Origin: Chamaea fasciata
Lineage: Eukaryota; Chordata; Aves; Passeriformes; Sylviidae
Length of the DNA stretch: 64,000 nucleotides
Reading direction: 5' to 3'
Assembly (NCBI GenBank): GCA_029207755.1
Contig: JARCOQ010000009.1
Span: forward strand, 36,106,914-36,170,913
Both the position numbers and the translations under genes were made by a program. This document shows positions 33,582 through 46,723 of the stretch, one piece after another (within the stretch, counting starts at the first letter, position 1; each line of letters opens with the position of its first letter). The notes under the pieces were generated by a model. The model was given only the letters and a program-made list of their open reading frames with translations, did no database searches and was not told where the DNA came from.

Positions 33582-35365
33582 ACACCAATCACAGAACCAC
33601 AGAATCGACTAGGTTGGAAAAAAAACCATCTGAGACCATTGAGTCAAACCTATGACTCAACACCACCTTGTCAACCAGACCACAGCACTAAAAGCCATGT
33701 GCTATCTTTGCTTAAACACCTCCAGGTGACTCCACCGCCTCCCTGGGAAGCCTATTCCAATGCCCAAAATCACCCTTTCTGTGAAGAATCTTCTTCTCAA
33801 TGTCCAGTCCCAACTTCCTGTGGTACAGCTTAAGACTTTGTCGGCTTCTCTTGCTGCTTGCCTGGGAGAAGAGACTGACCCCCACTGGGCTATACCCTCC
33901 TTTCGGGGACTTATAGAGGTTGGTACGCTCACCCCTGAGCCTTCTCTTCTCCAAGCTAAGCAACCCCAGCTCCCTCAGCTGCTCCTCATAAGACACGTGT
34001 CCCAGACCATTCACTATCCTTGTTGCCCTCCTCTGGACCCATTTGAGCATCTCAACGTCCTTCCTAAACTGAGGAGCCCAGAACTGGACGCAGCACTCAA
34101 GGTGCGGCCTCACCAGTGCTGACTACGGGGGAAGAATGACCTCCCCGCTCCTGCTGGCCACACCATTCCTGATCCAGGCCAGGATGCCATTGGCCTTCTT
34201 GGCCACCAGAGCGCACCGCTGGCTCACGTTCAGCTGCTGTCTCCAGTACCCCCAGGTCCCTTTTCTGCCTGGGCACTGTCCAGCCACACCAACCCCAGCT
34301 TGTGCTGCTGCAGGGGCTTGCTGTGATTCAAAGGCACGACCTGGCACTTGGACTTGTGAAACCTCCCATTGTTGGATTCAGCACACCTATCCAGCCTGTC
34401 CAGGTCCCTCTGCAGAGTCCTCCTACCCTCTAACAGAGCAGTGCTTGCTCCCAGCTTGGTGTCATCTGCAAGGTGATCCCCTTGTCCGGATCATCAGTGA
34501 AGATATTTAAACAAGACTGGTCCCAACACAGACCCCTGGGGGGCTGCACTAAGTGACTAGCCCCCATCTGGATGCAGGACCATTCACCTCCAGTCTCTGG
34601 GCCTGGCCATCCAGCCAGTTCTGAACACGGCTCCTGCCCAAGCTGTGGGCTACCAGCTTTTCCAGGAGTGCGCTACGGGAGATGGGGTAAGAGGCTTTGC
34701 TGAAGGCCAGGTATACAACATCCACAGCCTTCCCGTCATCCACCTGGCGGGTCAGCTGGTAACAAAGGGAGATCAGGTTGGTTAAAGCACAACCTGCCCC
34801 TCCTAAATCCCTGCTGGCTGGGTCTGATCCCTCAGCTGTCCTGTAGGTGCTGCGTTATCGCACTTAAGATGATCTCTTGTTTAACCTTACTGAGTACCAA
34901 GGTCAGGCTGACAGGCCTGTAGTTTCCTATGTGCTCCTTATGGCCCTTCTTATGGATGAGCATCACGTTGGCCAGCCCAGTCGTCTTGTTACCCAGGACT
35001 GATGGTGAATGATGCAAAGCGTCTTGGTGACGTCTTCTGCCATCTCCTGCACCACCCTAGGATGAATCCTGTCTGGTCTCATCGACTTGTCAGCATCTAA
35101 GTGGCTCACATGGTCACTAACTACTTTCTCCTGGATAACAGGAGAGGCTGTTCTGTTCCCTGCTCCCCATCTACGAGTTCAGGAGGCCAGTTGCCTTGAG
35201 GACAACCCGTCTTTTTGTTGAAAACTGAAGCAAAGAAGATGCTAGGGACCTCAGCCTTTTCCTCATCTTTGATAACTATATTCCCTCCCTTATGCAATAA
35301 AGATGAGAGGTTCTTGCCCCTCCAAGATGCATTAAGATTATTGAAAGGCTTTGCCCACTGTGACA
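33582..35365 (-). mobile_element. CR1 LINE fragment, long (unit 4)
   Basis: Same insertion and end points as in unit 1. Closest to the unit 2 version. Confidence 0.95.
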
Positions 35366-35862
35366 AACTCTCCAAAGAAGCAACTGCTCATCGGCAGCAA
35401 CTGAAGCTCCCCCTCCCTGAACATGCCTCTGTGAAACTTGGGCTGCCAGTTAACCCACCCGAGAGGAATGTGAGGTAGGATTGGATGCGCTCTCAGACTA
35501 GCGGGAGGAAAACAGATACTGGAGGAGCACTGATACTGGACAGAAAGAACCCACACTCAAAGCCAACAAAGCCACTCTGTTGAAAAGCAACTCTGAGTGG
35601 GTAACTGTAGCCAATGAGCATTGATTCCTTTGTTGGCTAAAATGCCTAAATAGCAAAAAGGTTTGAATGCCTGGAGGAACCACACCAGCAAGAAGACCAG
35701 GGTGAAGAAAAGATGCAAGAGGATGCTTTCTGGATCCAAGTGCGGTGATAGCTTTCTACTTCAACTGTCTCACTCTTTCTCTCCCTCTGGCCCTCCTCTC
35801 TTTCCTATTTCTATCTCTCTACCTCATGCTTACTGTTAAAGAAAATCCATGCTATTGACTTC

Positions 35863-35899
35863 GGCACATGCCTCTTACCTTCAGGTAGAGGCATGTGCC
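35863..35899. repeat. 37-nt hairpin (unit 4)
   Basis: Identical arms, bulge and loop to the unit 1 hairpin. Confidence 0.85.
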
Positions 35900-37232
35900 A
35901 ATAATCGGATCATAAAAGACGTGCTGGTACAACAGACTGCTGCTGTGAGGGGGTGAGATGTGCAATTGATCCTTGGCCCAGGGATTGGCACTGGAGAAGG
36001 CAGATGCAGCTCTTCCCTTCCCTGGAGTGTTTGTGCATTGGTCTTACACGCCACTCCTATGTGGAAGGGAGCAACAGAGGTTCGTCGATGTTCACGGATG
36101 GAAAAGAATGGCAAAAAGCAAAAGGGTCCAAAAAAACCTCACCGCTTTTTATTAACAAACTACACACTCAGCATGGCAATTGGTATATGTTTTGCCACTA
36201 CCTTCTAATAATAAGACAGAAGACTAAAAGAAAAGAGGGAAGAAGAAGGGAAAGAGGAATCGGGTAGGAGAGGAAAGAAGATTAAAGTCCTGGGTCCAGC
36301 ACCGATCCAGCCAACAGGTGTCCAGGGTCCTGAGAGAATGCCACCCGGCCTCTGTGGTGGTACATTTTTCTAGGTAAGTTTTCCCCATTCTGGGATTAGG
36401 TTCCTCACTCTTCGTACAAATGAGTTGGCATGTGCAGCCTAGTATTCTAGACTTTTCTGGAAATGGGCTGGGGGGCTTTGGGTTTGTTTTCTTTTTTTTT
36501 TGTGGTCTTGATTCTCCATCTATTGGTCTTGCTTGCTCCTTGACCCCACTCCTGCACTTAAGCTGTTCTTTATGTTGTGTGGTCACTACAGACTGGAACA
36601 GGAACTTCAGCTCCAGAATGGGGCTGGCCTACGTTCAATACAGCTCCCCTTTCCAGGCACATGCTGTTATAACTCGTTTGCTTGATGGCTGTTGGTGTTC
36701 AGGGCATAGCAGTGCATGAACTCTTTACTGCTTAGGTTTCTACATGGGCCAAAAAACCCAGTTGCCATCTGATGGGGACAAAAACCATCCTTAGGGCACA
36801 GAGCAGAATGAAGGGCTTCACATTTTTGATGACAGGGCAACATCTGCACCCTTCTTTTCTTTTCTCTTGTTTTCCTAGTGTTGTGTTTCTTGAACTTGTT
36901 TTTGCAAACTTAAGGTGCCAGATGCTACTCTTCCGCTGCAGACGTACCAATAGCTGTGGGGAAGGCATTGATCTGTACGGAAGGGAGTGTGAAGCCAAAT
37001 TCTTCCTAGATGAGTATGAAGGGATCCCTGAGTTCAGGACTGCTTGGGCAAAATCAAGCCAGCGGGATTTTAGAGAATTTGGATGCAAATTTGTCGCAGA
37101 GCAGAAAATACAGATCTCCTTTTGAGTTTGCTTCCAATTTAATTCCGTTTAATGCAATTCAAATTAATAGAACGCAGAAGGAAAGGGTTGTGGTCTACTA
37201 TAGCCTGAACTGCAGCTGGTCCATTTTGCCGT

Positions 37233-39492
37233 TCAAACAATTTTTCCCTTTAGGTACAGCAAGATCTCCTTCAGCAGATTAAAGAATTGGAGCAGCTTTG
37301 CCCGAGGAACTGGACAGGGTTGAGTTGGTCTTGGAGGTAGTGTCTGCAGGGGGGTTGAGGTGTAGGCTGGTGCTGGCGTAATTCCTGGTACTGGCCTTCT
37401 TCCCACTGTAGTCCGGATCCAGTCGTAGTAGTACTGAGTGGAGCTGGAGACTGCAGGCCGTTTAGGTCTAGCACAGCCTACTCCCCAGCTGGTCACACCA
37501 ATTTGCCAGAAGAAGCCGGCATGCTTATCTTGGCAGACAAGAGGCCCCCCGCTGTCACCCTGGAGCAGAGCAGAGAGGATTAAGGTGCCTCTGTGTGCCC
37601 CTGTCAGCAGTCGGAGTTGGTTGCTTTACTCTCTTCAGCCCCTGCCAGAAGAACTGGACTCCTGGCTGAGCAAGGCCCTGCTCAAGTGCTGGAACCTGTA
37701 GAACCTCAGCACCCTTGGGAGCAGGTTGGGGGCCTGTCAGGTGAGGCTCTCTGTCTCCCCTGTGCTTGGATGCTTCAGGGTTAGCATCTGGACCCCACAG
37801 AGCAAGGACCCACGGATGGGAAAGGGGGCAGAAGCTTCAGCGGCAGTGCAGAGCTGGGGCTGGGAGAGCAACTGGTCAGGGAAAGCACGCGCTGGGCTGT
37901 GCTTGGGTGCTGGGATGAGGCTGCCTACACTGCTGGGGGCTGGGGGACTCGGCATGCTCCTACCTGGCAGGTGCCAACGCCGCCCTGGCCAGCACACACG
38001 TGGAAGTCATAGATGTACCCATGCAGCCACTCACTGCTGTTGCAGAGCTGGTTAGGGACCACTTGCACCTTGGCCTGCTGCAGGATATCTCTACCTGAAG
38101 CTGTGAGCAGAGAAAGGAATGAGCTCCCAGCAGCTCTTTGCCCGTGTGTTGAAGTTTTTCCCTAGAGGCTTGCTGGCCTCTAGAGAGGTGTTGGGAGTGC
38201 TGTGTCGCTGCTGTGTGGCATTGGGCAGCAGGCCAGGCCAGAGGCATATGTCCCACGGCCTAACTCTGCTGTCAGGAAGGCCCAGCCGTCTCTCCCTGGT
38301 GGGCCAAGCTTGCCCTCAGGGTCCAGATCCTTTATGGGAACTCACTCACATTTCACGATTCTGTCACCCCAGCCAGCAACGTAACAGTTTTTCAGCTCCG
38401 ACACTTTCACTGCAGGACCAGGCAGGCAGGCGGTCTGAATGGTGGAGCTGCACTGGACTGGCCGATCCAGTTCCAGCAAGGCGATGTCGTTATACTCAAG
38501 GTCAGGGATGTATTTTTCATGAATAATCAGCCGCTTAATCCGGCGCACTTCCACACCAGGGCCCGACTGGCCCAACGAGGTGGCCCCAAGAACGATGGCC
38601 CACTCGCTGATGGGACTGGAAGGCAGATGGAGAGAGGGGTGAGGGCGAGTAGAATCACGTGCTGTAACACCCCAGCCCTTCCTGCCTTCTGCTTCCTGAG
38701 GCAGAGAGGAAAACAGCACTCCACAGAGTGAAAGTAGGCTTGAGCTATATTGAGCTGCAGGCTGCTAGGAAGCGGTGGCATGAACCCAGTCGTCTCCCTG
38801 AGCAGTCTCTCAGCTGGGCCCTGCAATGTCCTGGCACTAGGCACATGCAAGGAAATGGGATGGGAATAGCATGCACTGGTGGTGTGGGGATATCCCTGTG
38901 CCCAGGTCCGACTTACTTTGTGATGTTGACAAAGCAGTGGGCAGCTGAGAGCAGCCACTTTGCGCTGATGAGGGTCCCTCCACAGATATGCACAGATACC
39001 GGTGGTTTCCAGACGCAGCGGATACTGGCGATCCCAGCCCAGGCCCCAGACCCTGGCATGACATCTGTGCCACCCACAACGCGTGATGAGCTGAAGGTAG
39101 TACCCATGGGCCGCAGCCCACAAGTCTGTCTGGAAGCAGAAAGTCGTTAGTGTCCCATGAGAAGGCCTGCTGCTGTGCTGAAGGTCAGCCAGCTTCCCTC
39201 CTCACAAGGCTCTGGTTGCAAAGCCAGCAGGGAGCTGCCTGGGATGTCCACATGTTTGCCCATTTCTGCTTTAGCCCCTTAGACAACTGGTGCCAGCAGC
39301 CTGGCCAGTGGTGATAAACGGAGACTCCCACCTACTTTGGGAACTGCTGTGGCCACAGGTGGCAAGCGGGCACCCACAGGGAAGCCCCTAAGCCTTTGCC
39401 CGGGCCCCCAAAGAGCCTGAGGCTACTTACCCACAGGCGCCATGTGCAGGCCCGCACAGAGCCAGTAGGATGAGGATGCACAACAAAATCAT
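37233..39492 (-). CDS. ACR-like: Acrosin-like serine protease, copy 5 (complete)
   Basis: Exons on the minus strand: 39431-39492, 38917-39129, 38350-38615, 37964-38100, 37233-37559. I see no amino-acid difference from copy 2. Its exon 5 is full length although it sits in unit 4, so the 12-bp deletion of copy 4 is not shared, and Asp135 is intact. Confidence 0.93.
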
Positions 39493-39689
39493 TGCCGTCA
39501 CAGCTGCAAGTCAGCTGCAAGGAGAGAGAGCTTGACACCTCCAGGGCAGCTGCCAACGTAATGCCAACAGAATTTGCTTTGCCGCAGTGCCCTCGGCCCT
39601 AGGCCTGATGTCACAGAGGGACTGGTTCCATGTTCCAGACACGGTGCTGGCCGCTGCAGGCAGGGGGGAAGGGCAATTTAGAGGCCTAA

Positions 39690-39893
39690 AACCACAGAAA
39701 GGTCTGGATTGGAAGGTACCTTAAGGACTGACTAGTTTCAAACCCCAACCATGCACACAGAGGCCTTCCACTACACCAGGTTGCTCAGAGTCCCATCCAA
39801 GCTGGCCTCAAATGGTAAAAGGAACGGGGCATCCACAGCTTCTCTGGGAAACATGTGCCACTCTTGTGCTAATGATACAAGATTTTGCTTGAC
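39690..39893 (-). mobile_element. CR1 LINE 3'-end fragment, short (unit 5)
   Basis: Tandem copy of the short CR1 remnant; no difference of note. Confidence 0.85.
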
Positions 39894-41771
39894 ATCCAAA
39901 ACTACAGAATTGGCAGTAACAACAATTCAAAGCAACACACATTCTGATTTTTAAAAAGTTTGTGACATTGCAGGACTACTACTGTAGCAATCCACATCAC
40001 TCACTAATCTCCTTGGGGCTATATGGGCACTGCATAAGATCTTCTTCAGGCTAGCTGTGCTAGCCGTTCTGAGAGAAAGTGGCATTGTTTAGCAAGACCG
40101 CCTTTTTCCAGACCTTTTGTGACTTTTTTTTTTTTCTTTTTTCTTTTTTTTTTTTTTAAATTTCAGGCCATTTAAGCGCATAATTTAGCTAAATGCATCT
40201 TCCTTAGAGGGATCCTGCCTTTGAAAATGGAAGTGTGGGAGAAGAAAGCAGTGTATCCTTATGCAGAGGTGAAAGAGGTGTTTCTCTTCCATGGCTCTGG
40301 GCAAGCTTGCACAGACCTAAGGGTAAGGGCCTAGCCCAGTGTTTATGGCTGACCTGGTACACCCCTGATGCCCGCTTTGACTGTGAGCATGATAGTCACA
40401 GTAACAGGATGGAGTTTTGTCTTCTAATCCCAGGTGGGTAGAGCTCATCCTCAGGACCACGTAGGATGACCAACACATCCTTCATGACTCGTTCTCTGAG
40501 CTGGATGAGATCTGTATGAAAGAGGCTGAAGATGCCGAGTGCAAAGAAATGGCAAGGTAAATCCCTGCTGCCGGCTGCGATGGGAGAGAAGTACCCATGC
40601 TGGCAATACCCTCGGGCTCTGCCTTCTGCTCTCTGGAACACTTTCTGCAGCTGCTGATGGAAGCAGCCTTCTCCTCTTGCCAGCCCAGAGCTTTAGCAAT
40701 GCAATTGGAGACCTGGAGCTGAAGAGGAGATGAATGACAGTATCAAGTGAAGGATCATGCCCTATGTGGCTACTCTCTCCTTGCACAGCCTCTGAACTGA
40801 GGAGCTGCACCACAAATGAAAGGATGCTGCTGGACAATTGTGCCAACAGCATCAAAGACACTGAAGGTAACGCGGGAGCCACATCCCTCTGGGAGTGGCC
40901 GAGCTTGGTTTGTCGCATGGCCCTTCACTCCCAAATCAACCTTGCCCCGAAGATGCATCCTTTTTCACAAGTCCCATTGGATCTTTAAATTCTGTAGTCA
41001 TCATCTCTCTAGTATTGCGAAGGCTGGCTCATTAAGTCAATTCCTAAGGCATCCAAGGAAACATTTGCTTACCACACTTCAGCCTATTAGTCGGCATTTT
41101 GTACAGTCCCTAACACTTGGTGGCCTACAGCTGCTAGTCTCGTTTCCTAAGTACTGCTTAGTTATACAAAGAATTCCATAGTCCTGCATTACCTGGGTTA
41201 GTTGGAACAGTTCAAGTTTTTGTCCTGCACCTATGGCTAAGCTTAACTAGCCAGAATAGCTAGGCATGCTCACACGAGCGACACCCAAGGTTTTCTGCCT
41301 CTCATGCTGGAGTGGCAGTCCTCACCTTCCCTTGGAGGCTTTCTCATAGCCCTCCTAACACTGGGGTTTCTGCTCTTTGTCTTGCACTGACACCTCATCC
41401 TTTTCTTGACCCTCACCCTGCCTTAAGCCCATGTCCAGCATGAGCCTTGCCAGCCAAGGCTGTCTACCTTGCACCGGGTCTTAGCCATTTCAGTCTTCAT
41501 CAATTCCCAAGACATTCAAAAAACAGGAGAATTGTATTGATGCATTTCTCATGGAAGGAGGAGATGACTCCAGTACAACTTATGAATAGGGGTGGAGACT
41601 CCCTAACAGAAAAACAATTTTACAACCTCTACTACTGACAGAACAGAAGTATGCATACGCAACAAACGGTCAAATGCACAAAAACTCCCCAACTTTCCAG
41701 ATTTTCTTGGTACACTTTCCTGTCTCAAACTCAGCTCTATGTTATTGCTTCATAGTTGTTCCTAAAGCATT

Positions 41772-42406
41772 TCAATAGGGTTCTGTATATTCCTCCAGGA
41801 GAGGCTGCAGCACCTGCACCATGACCTCCCCATCTGGACCGCAGAGGCGCAGGGCATACAAGATGCTGTTCTCTGCTCTCACTGCCAGCCACCGCTGGGA
41901 CCCATAGATTGCCTCCAGCCTCTGGCGCAGCCAGGGCAGCATAGGGTCAAGAACATGCTCTTCTTTTTGGAAAAGTTCTGCCCAGACCTTGGCAGCAGGC
42001 TACCCACAGCCTCTGCCCCTGCAGGCCCCTGCTCAGCTGGGGAAGGTGTCCCTTGCACAGGAACCGCTCCTGGGCGCTGGCAGCTGTTTCCATCCAGGAG
42101 GCCAAGAGATCTTTCTGCCTCTCTCTTGGTCTCTGGTGATTCTCCCTGGGGTGTGATGACACACTCGAGGTATTTTTGTTCCCGCAGAGAAAACCTGACA
42201 GACTCTATCAATCTTCTGCAGAGTGGGCACTCTGCTTTCTTCTCTGCCCAACGCAGCATGCAGCCCATGCAGAACTCATGGCCACAGGGTAAGGCATAAG
42301 CAACACCCTCTTGCTCATCATGACAAATGGGGCAGCTGCACTCTGTCCCCATGGCTCTGTCTGTTCTCCGTGGCAATTCAGGGAGTCCTGAGAAGCTGCT
42401 CCCCAT
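41772..42406 (-). pseudogene. TOPORS-like: TOPORS-like RING-finger E3 ligase gene, frameshifted, copy 5
   Basis: Open RING frame 41879-42406 with tail to 41772. The RING domain reads as in copies 1, 2 and 4 (ALPCGHEF, CPLC). No private amino-acid change noticed. Confidence 0.75.
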
Positions 42407-43072
42407 CACTGGCACTACCAAAGAATCTCACACACTGCAACAAAATGGAGAAACCTTGGTCTCTTCCTGTCCCAAGGAGCAGATGAAAAAATGCCCAAGC
42501 CCCTGGACAAGGATATCCTCCTGACTCCTCAAGCCCTAATGACCTTCTCACTACCACCCTGGGGAGACTCAGCCTTCAAGGTCTTACAGGCATGCTTGAC
42601 AGGCTGTGACTTTCCTGAGAGCGTGGAAAGATGGTCTCGGGCAGCTGAAATCGTGTAGGGTTGAGACTCCTGTCTGTGAAAAACAGGTGTTGGGATTAAG
42701 TGGTTCAACAATTTGGAGGTCCTGAATTTTTAATTAAATCTCTGGAGGCTGGATTTTTCCTTTCTTTCTATCTTTTTTAAGTTCACTCTTGAATCAGAAA
42801 ATGTTATTCATTGAATGCAGTTTTTATAAGGGGGAGGTTCTCTTCCAAAGTGAACGCTGTGGGCAAAAATTTAATATGGCCTTAGCAGGCACTGCGCACG
42901 TCAGCTGGGTATGCTGGTCAAGCATCACCTCTGCAGGTGATCTCTAGGGAAGAGTAGATGCGTGGCTTTGCTCCCCGCTGATGACTCTTAGGGGCTCTAA
43001 GAACCTATGCACCCTTGATGACCAGAGCTGCATAAGATATTGCAAGACACTTAAAGAGCAGAATTGCCTTAA

Positions 43073-44856
43073 ACACCAATCACAGAACCACAGAATCGAC
43101 TAGGTTGGAAAAAAAACCATCTGAGACCATTGAGTCAAACCTATGACTCAACACCACCTTGTCAACCAGACCACAGCACTAAAAGCCATGTGCTATCTTT
43201 GCTTAAACACCTCCAGGTGACTCCACCGCCTCCCTGGGAAGCCTATTCCAATGCCCAAAATCACCCTTTCTGTGAAGAATCTTCTTCTCAATGTCCAGTC
43301 CCAACTTCCTGTGGTACAGCTTAAGACTTTGTCGGCTTCTCTTGCTGCTTGCCTGGGAGAAGAGACTGACCCCCACTGGGCTATACCCTCCTTTCGGGGA
43401 CTTATAGAGGTTGGTACGCTCACCCCTGAGCCTTCTCTTCTCCAAGCTAAGCAACCCCAGCTCCCTCAGCTGCTCCTCATAAGACACGTGTCCCAGACCA
43501 TTCACTATCCTTGTTGCCCTCCTCTGGACCCATTTGAGCATCTCAACGTCCTTCCTAAACTGAGGAGCCCAGAACTGGACGCAGCACTCAAGGTGCGGCC
43601 TCACCAGTGCTGACTACGGGGGAAGAATGACCTCCCCGCTCCTGCTGGCCACACCATTCCTGATCCAGGCCAGGATGCCATTGGCCTTCTTGGCCACCAG
43701 AGCGCACCGCTGGCTCACGTTCAGCTGCTGTCTCCAGTACCCCCAGGTCCCTTTTCTGCCTGGGCACTGTCCAGCCACACCAACCCCAGCTTGTGCTGCT
43801 GCAGGGGCTTGCTGTGATTCAAAGGCACGACCTGGCACTTGGACTTGTGAAACCTCCCATTGTTGGATTCAGCACACCTATCCAGCCTGTCCAGGTCCCT
43901 CTGCAGAGTCCTCCTACCCTCTAACAGAGCAGTGCTTGCTCCCAGCTTGGTGTCATCTGCAAGGTGATCCCCTTGTCCGGATCATCAGTGAAGATATTTA
44001 AACAAGACTGGTCCCAACACAGACCCCTGGGGGGCTGCACTAAGTGACTAGCCCCCATCTGGATGCAGGACCATTCACCTCCAGTCTCTGGGCCTGGCCA
44101 TCCAGCCAGTTCTGAACACGGCTCCTGCCCAAGCTGTGGGCTACCAGCTTTTCCAGGAGTGCGCTACGGGAGATGGGGTAAGAGGCTTTGCTGAAGGCCA
44201 GGTATACAACATCCACAGCCTTCCCGTCATCCACCTGGCGGGTCAGCTGGTAACAAAGGGAGATCAGGTTGGTTAAAGCACAACCTGCCCCTCCTAAATC
44301 CCTGCTGGCTGGGTCTGATCCCTCAGCTGTCCTGTAGGTGCTGCGTTATCGCACTTAAGATGATCTCTTGTTTAACCTTACTGAGTACCAAGGTCAGGCT
44401 GACAGGCCTGTAGTTTCCCATGTGCTCCTTATGGCCCTTCTTATGGATGAGCATCACGTTGGCCAGCCCAGTCGTCTTGTTACCCAGGACTGATGGTGAA
44501 TGATGCAAAGCGTCTTGGTGACGTCTTCTGCCATCTCCTGCACCACCCTAGGATGAATCCTGTCTGGTCTCATCGACTTGTCAGCATCTAAGTGGCTCAC
44601 ATGGTCACTAACTACTTTCTCCTGGATAACAGGAGAGGCTGTTCTGTTCCCTGCTCCCCATCTACGAGTTCAGGAGGCCAGTTGCCTTGAGGACAACCCG
44701 TCTTTTTGTTGAAAACTGAAGCAAAGAAGATGCTAGGGACCTCAGCCTTTTCCTCATCTTTGATAACTATATTCCCTCCCTTATGCAATAAAGATGAGAG
44801 GTTCTTGCCCCTCCAAGATGCATTAAGATTATTGAAAGGCTTTGCCCACTGTGACA
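43073..44856 (-). mobile_element. CR1 LINE fragment, long (unit 5)
   Basis: Same insertion. One change makes HIGNYRPVSL into HMGNYRPVSL (C at about 44419), a base it shares with units 6 and 7. Confidence 0.95.
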
Positions 44857-45353
44857 AACTCTCCAAAGAAGCAACTGCTCATCGGCAGCAACTGAAGCTC
44901 CCCCTCCCTGAACATGCCTCTGTGAAACTTGGGCTGTCAGTTAACCCACCCGAGAGGAATGTGAGGTAGGATTGGATGCGCTCTCAGACTAGCGGGAGGA
45001 AAACGAATACTGGAGGAGCACTGATACTGGACAGAAAGAACCCACACTCAAAGCCAACAAAGCCACTCTGTTGAAAAGCAACTCTGAGTGGGTAACTGTA
45101 GCCAATGAGCATTGATTCCTTTGTTGGCTAAAATGCCTAAATAGCAAAAAGGTTTGAATGCCTGGGGGAAGCACACCAGCAAGAAGACCAGGGTGAAGAA
45201 AAGATGCAAGAGGATGCTTTCTGGATCCAAGTGCGGTGATAGCTTTCTACTTCAACTGTCTCACTCTTTCTCTCCCTCTGGCCCTCCTCTCTTTCCTATT
45301 TCTATCTCTCTACCTCATGCTTACTGTTAAAGAAAATCCATGCTATTGACTTC

Positions 45354-45390
45354 GGCACATGCCTCTTACCTTCAGGTAGAGGCATGTGCC
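45354..45390. repeat. 37-nt hairpin (unit 5)
   Basis: Identical arms, bulge and loop to the unit 1 hairpin. Confidence 0.85.
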
Positions 45391-46723
45391 AATAATCGGA
45401 TCATAAAAGACGTGCTGGTACAACAGACTGCTGCTGTGAGGGGGTGAGATGTGCAATTGATCCTTGGCCCAGGGATTGGCACTGGAGAAGGCAGATGCAG
45501 CTCTTCCCTTCCCTGGAGTGTTTGTGCATTGGTCTTACACGCCACTCCTATGTGGAAGGGAGCAACAGAGGTTCGTCGATGTTCACGGATGGAAAAGAAT
45601 GGCAAAAAGCAAAAGGGTCCAAAAAAACCTCACCGCTTTTTATTAACAAACTACACACTCAGCATGGCAATTGGTATATGTTTTGCCACTACCTTCTAAT
45701 AATAAGACAGAAGACTAAAAGAAAAGAGGGAAGAAGAAGGGAAAGAGGAATCGGGTAGGAGAGGAAAGAAGATTAAAGTCCTGGGTCCAGCACCGATCCA
45801 GCCAACAGGTGTCCAGGGTCCTGAGAGAATGCCACCCGGCCTCTGTGGTGGTACATTTTTCTAGGTAAGTTTTCCCCATTCTGGGATTAGGTTCCTCACT
45901 CTTTGTACAAATGAGTTGGCATGTGCAGCCTAGTATTCTAGACTTTTCTGGAAATGGGCTGGGGGGCTTTGGGTTTGTTTTCTTTTTTTTTTGTGGTCTT
46001 GATTCTCCATCTATTGGTCTTGCTTGCTCCTTGACCCCACTCCTGCACTTAAGCTGTTCTTTATGTTGTGTGGTCACTACAGACTGGAACAGGAACTTCA
46101 GCTCCAGAATGGGGCTGGCCTACGTTCAATACAGCTCCCCTTTCCAGGCACATGCTGTTATAACTCGTTTGCTTGATGGCTGTTGGTGTTCAGGGCATAG
46201 CAGTGCATGAACTCTTTACTGCTTAGGTTTCTACATGGGCCAAAAAACCCAGTTGCCATCTGATGGGGACAAAAACCATCCTTAGGGCACAGAGCAGAAT
46301 GAAGGGCTTCACATTTTTGATGACAGGGCAACATCTGCACCCTTCTTTTCTTTTCTCTTGTTTTCCTAGTGTTGTGTTTCTTGAACTTGTTTTTGCAAAC
46401 TTAAGGTGCCAGATGCTACTCTTCCGCTGCAGACGTACCAATAGCTGTGGGGAAGGCATTGATCTGTACGGAAGGGAGTGTGAAGCCAAATTCTTCCTAG
46501 ATGAGTATGAAGGGATCCCTGAGTTCAGGACTGCTTGGGCAAAATCAAGCCAGCGGGATTTTAGAGAATTTGGATGCAAATTTGTCGCAGAGCAGAAAAT
46601 ACAGATCTCCTTTTGAGTTTGCTTCCAATTTAATTCCGTTTAATGCAATTCAAATTAATAGAACGCAGAAGGAAAGGGTTGCGGTCTACTATAGCCTGAA
46701 CTGCAGCTGGTCCATTTTGCCGT

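Larger units (their letters stand above)
28466..37958. repeat. Tandem unit 4 of ~9.49 kb array
   Basis: 9493 bp, offset 28465 from unit 1. It carries the C-to-T change at 28995 that turns the catalytic aspartate of acrosin copy 4 into asparagine. Otherwise it is very close to unit 2. Confidence 0.98.
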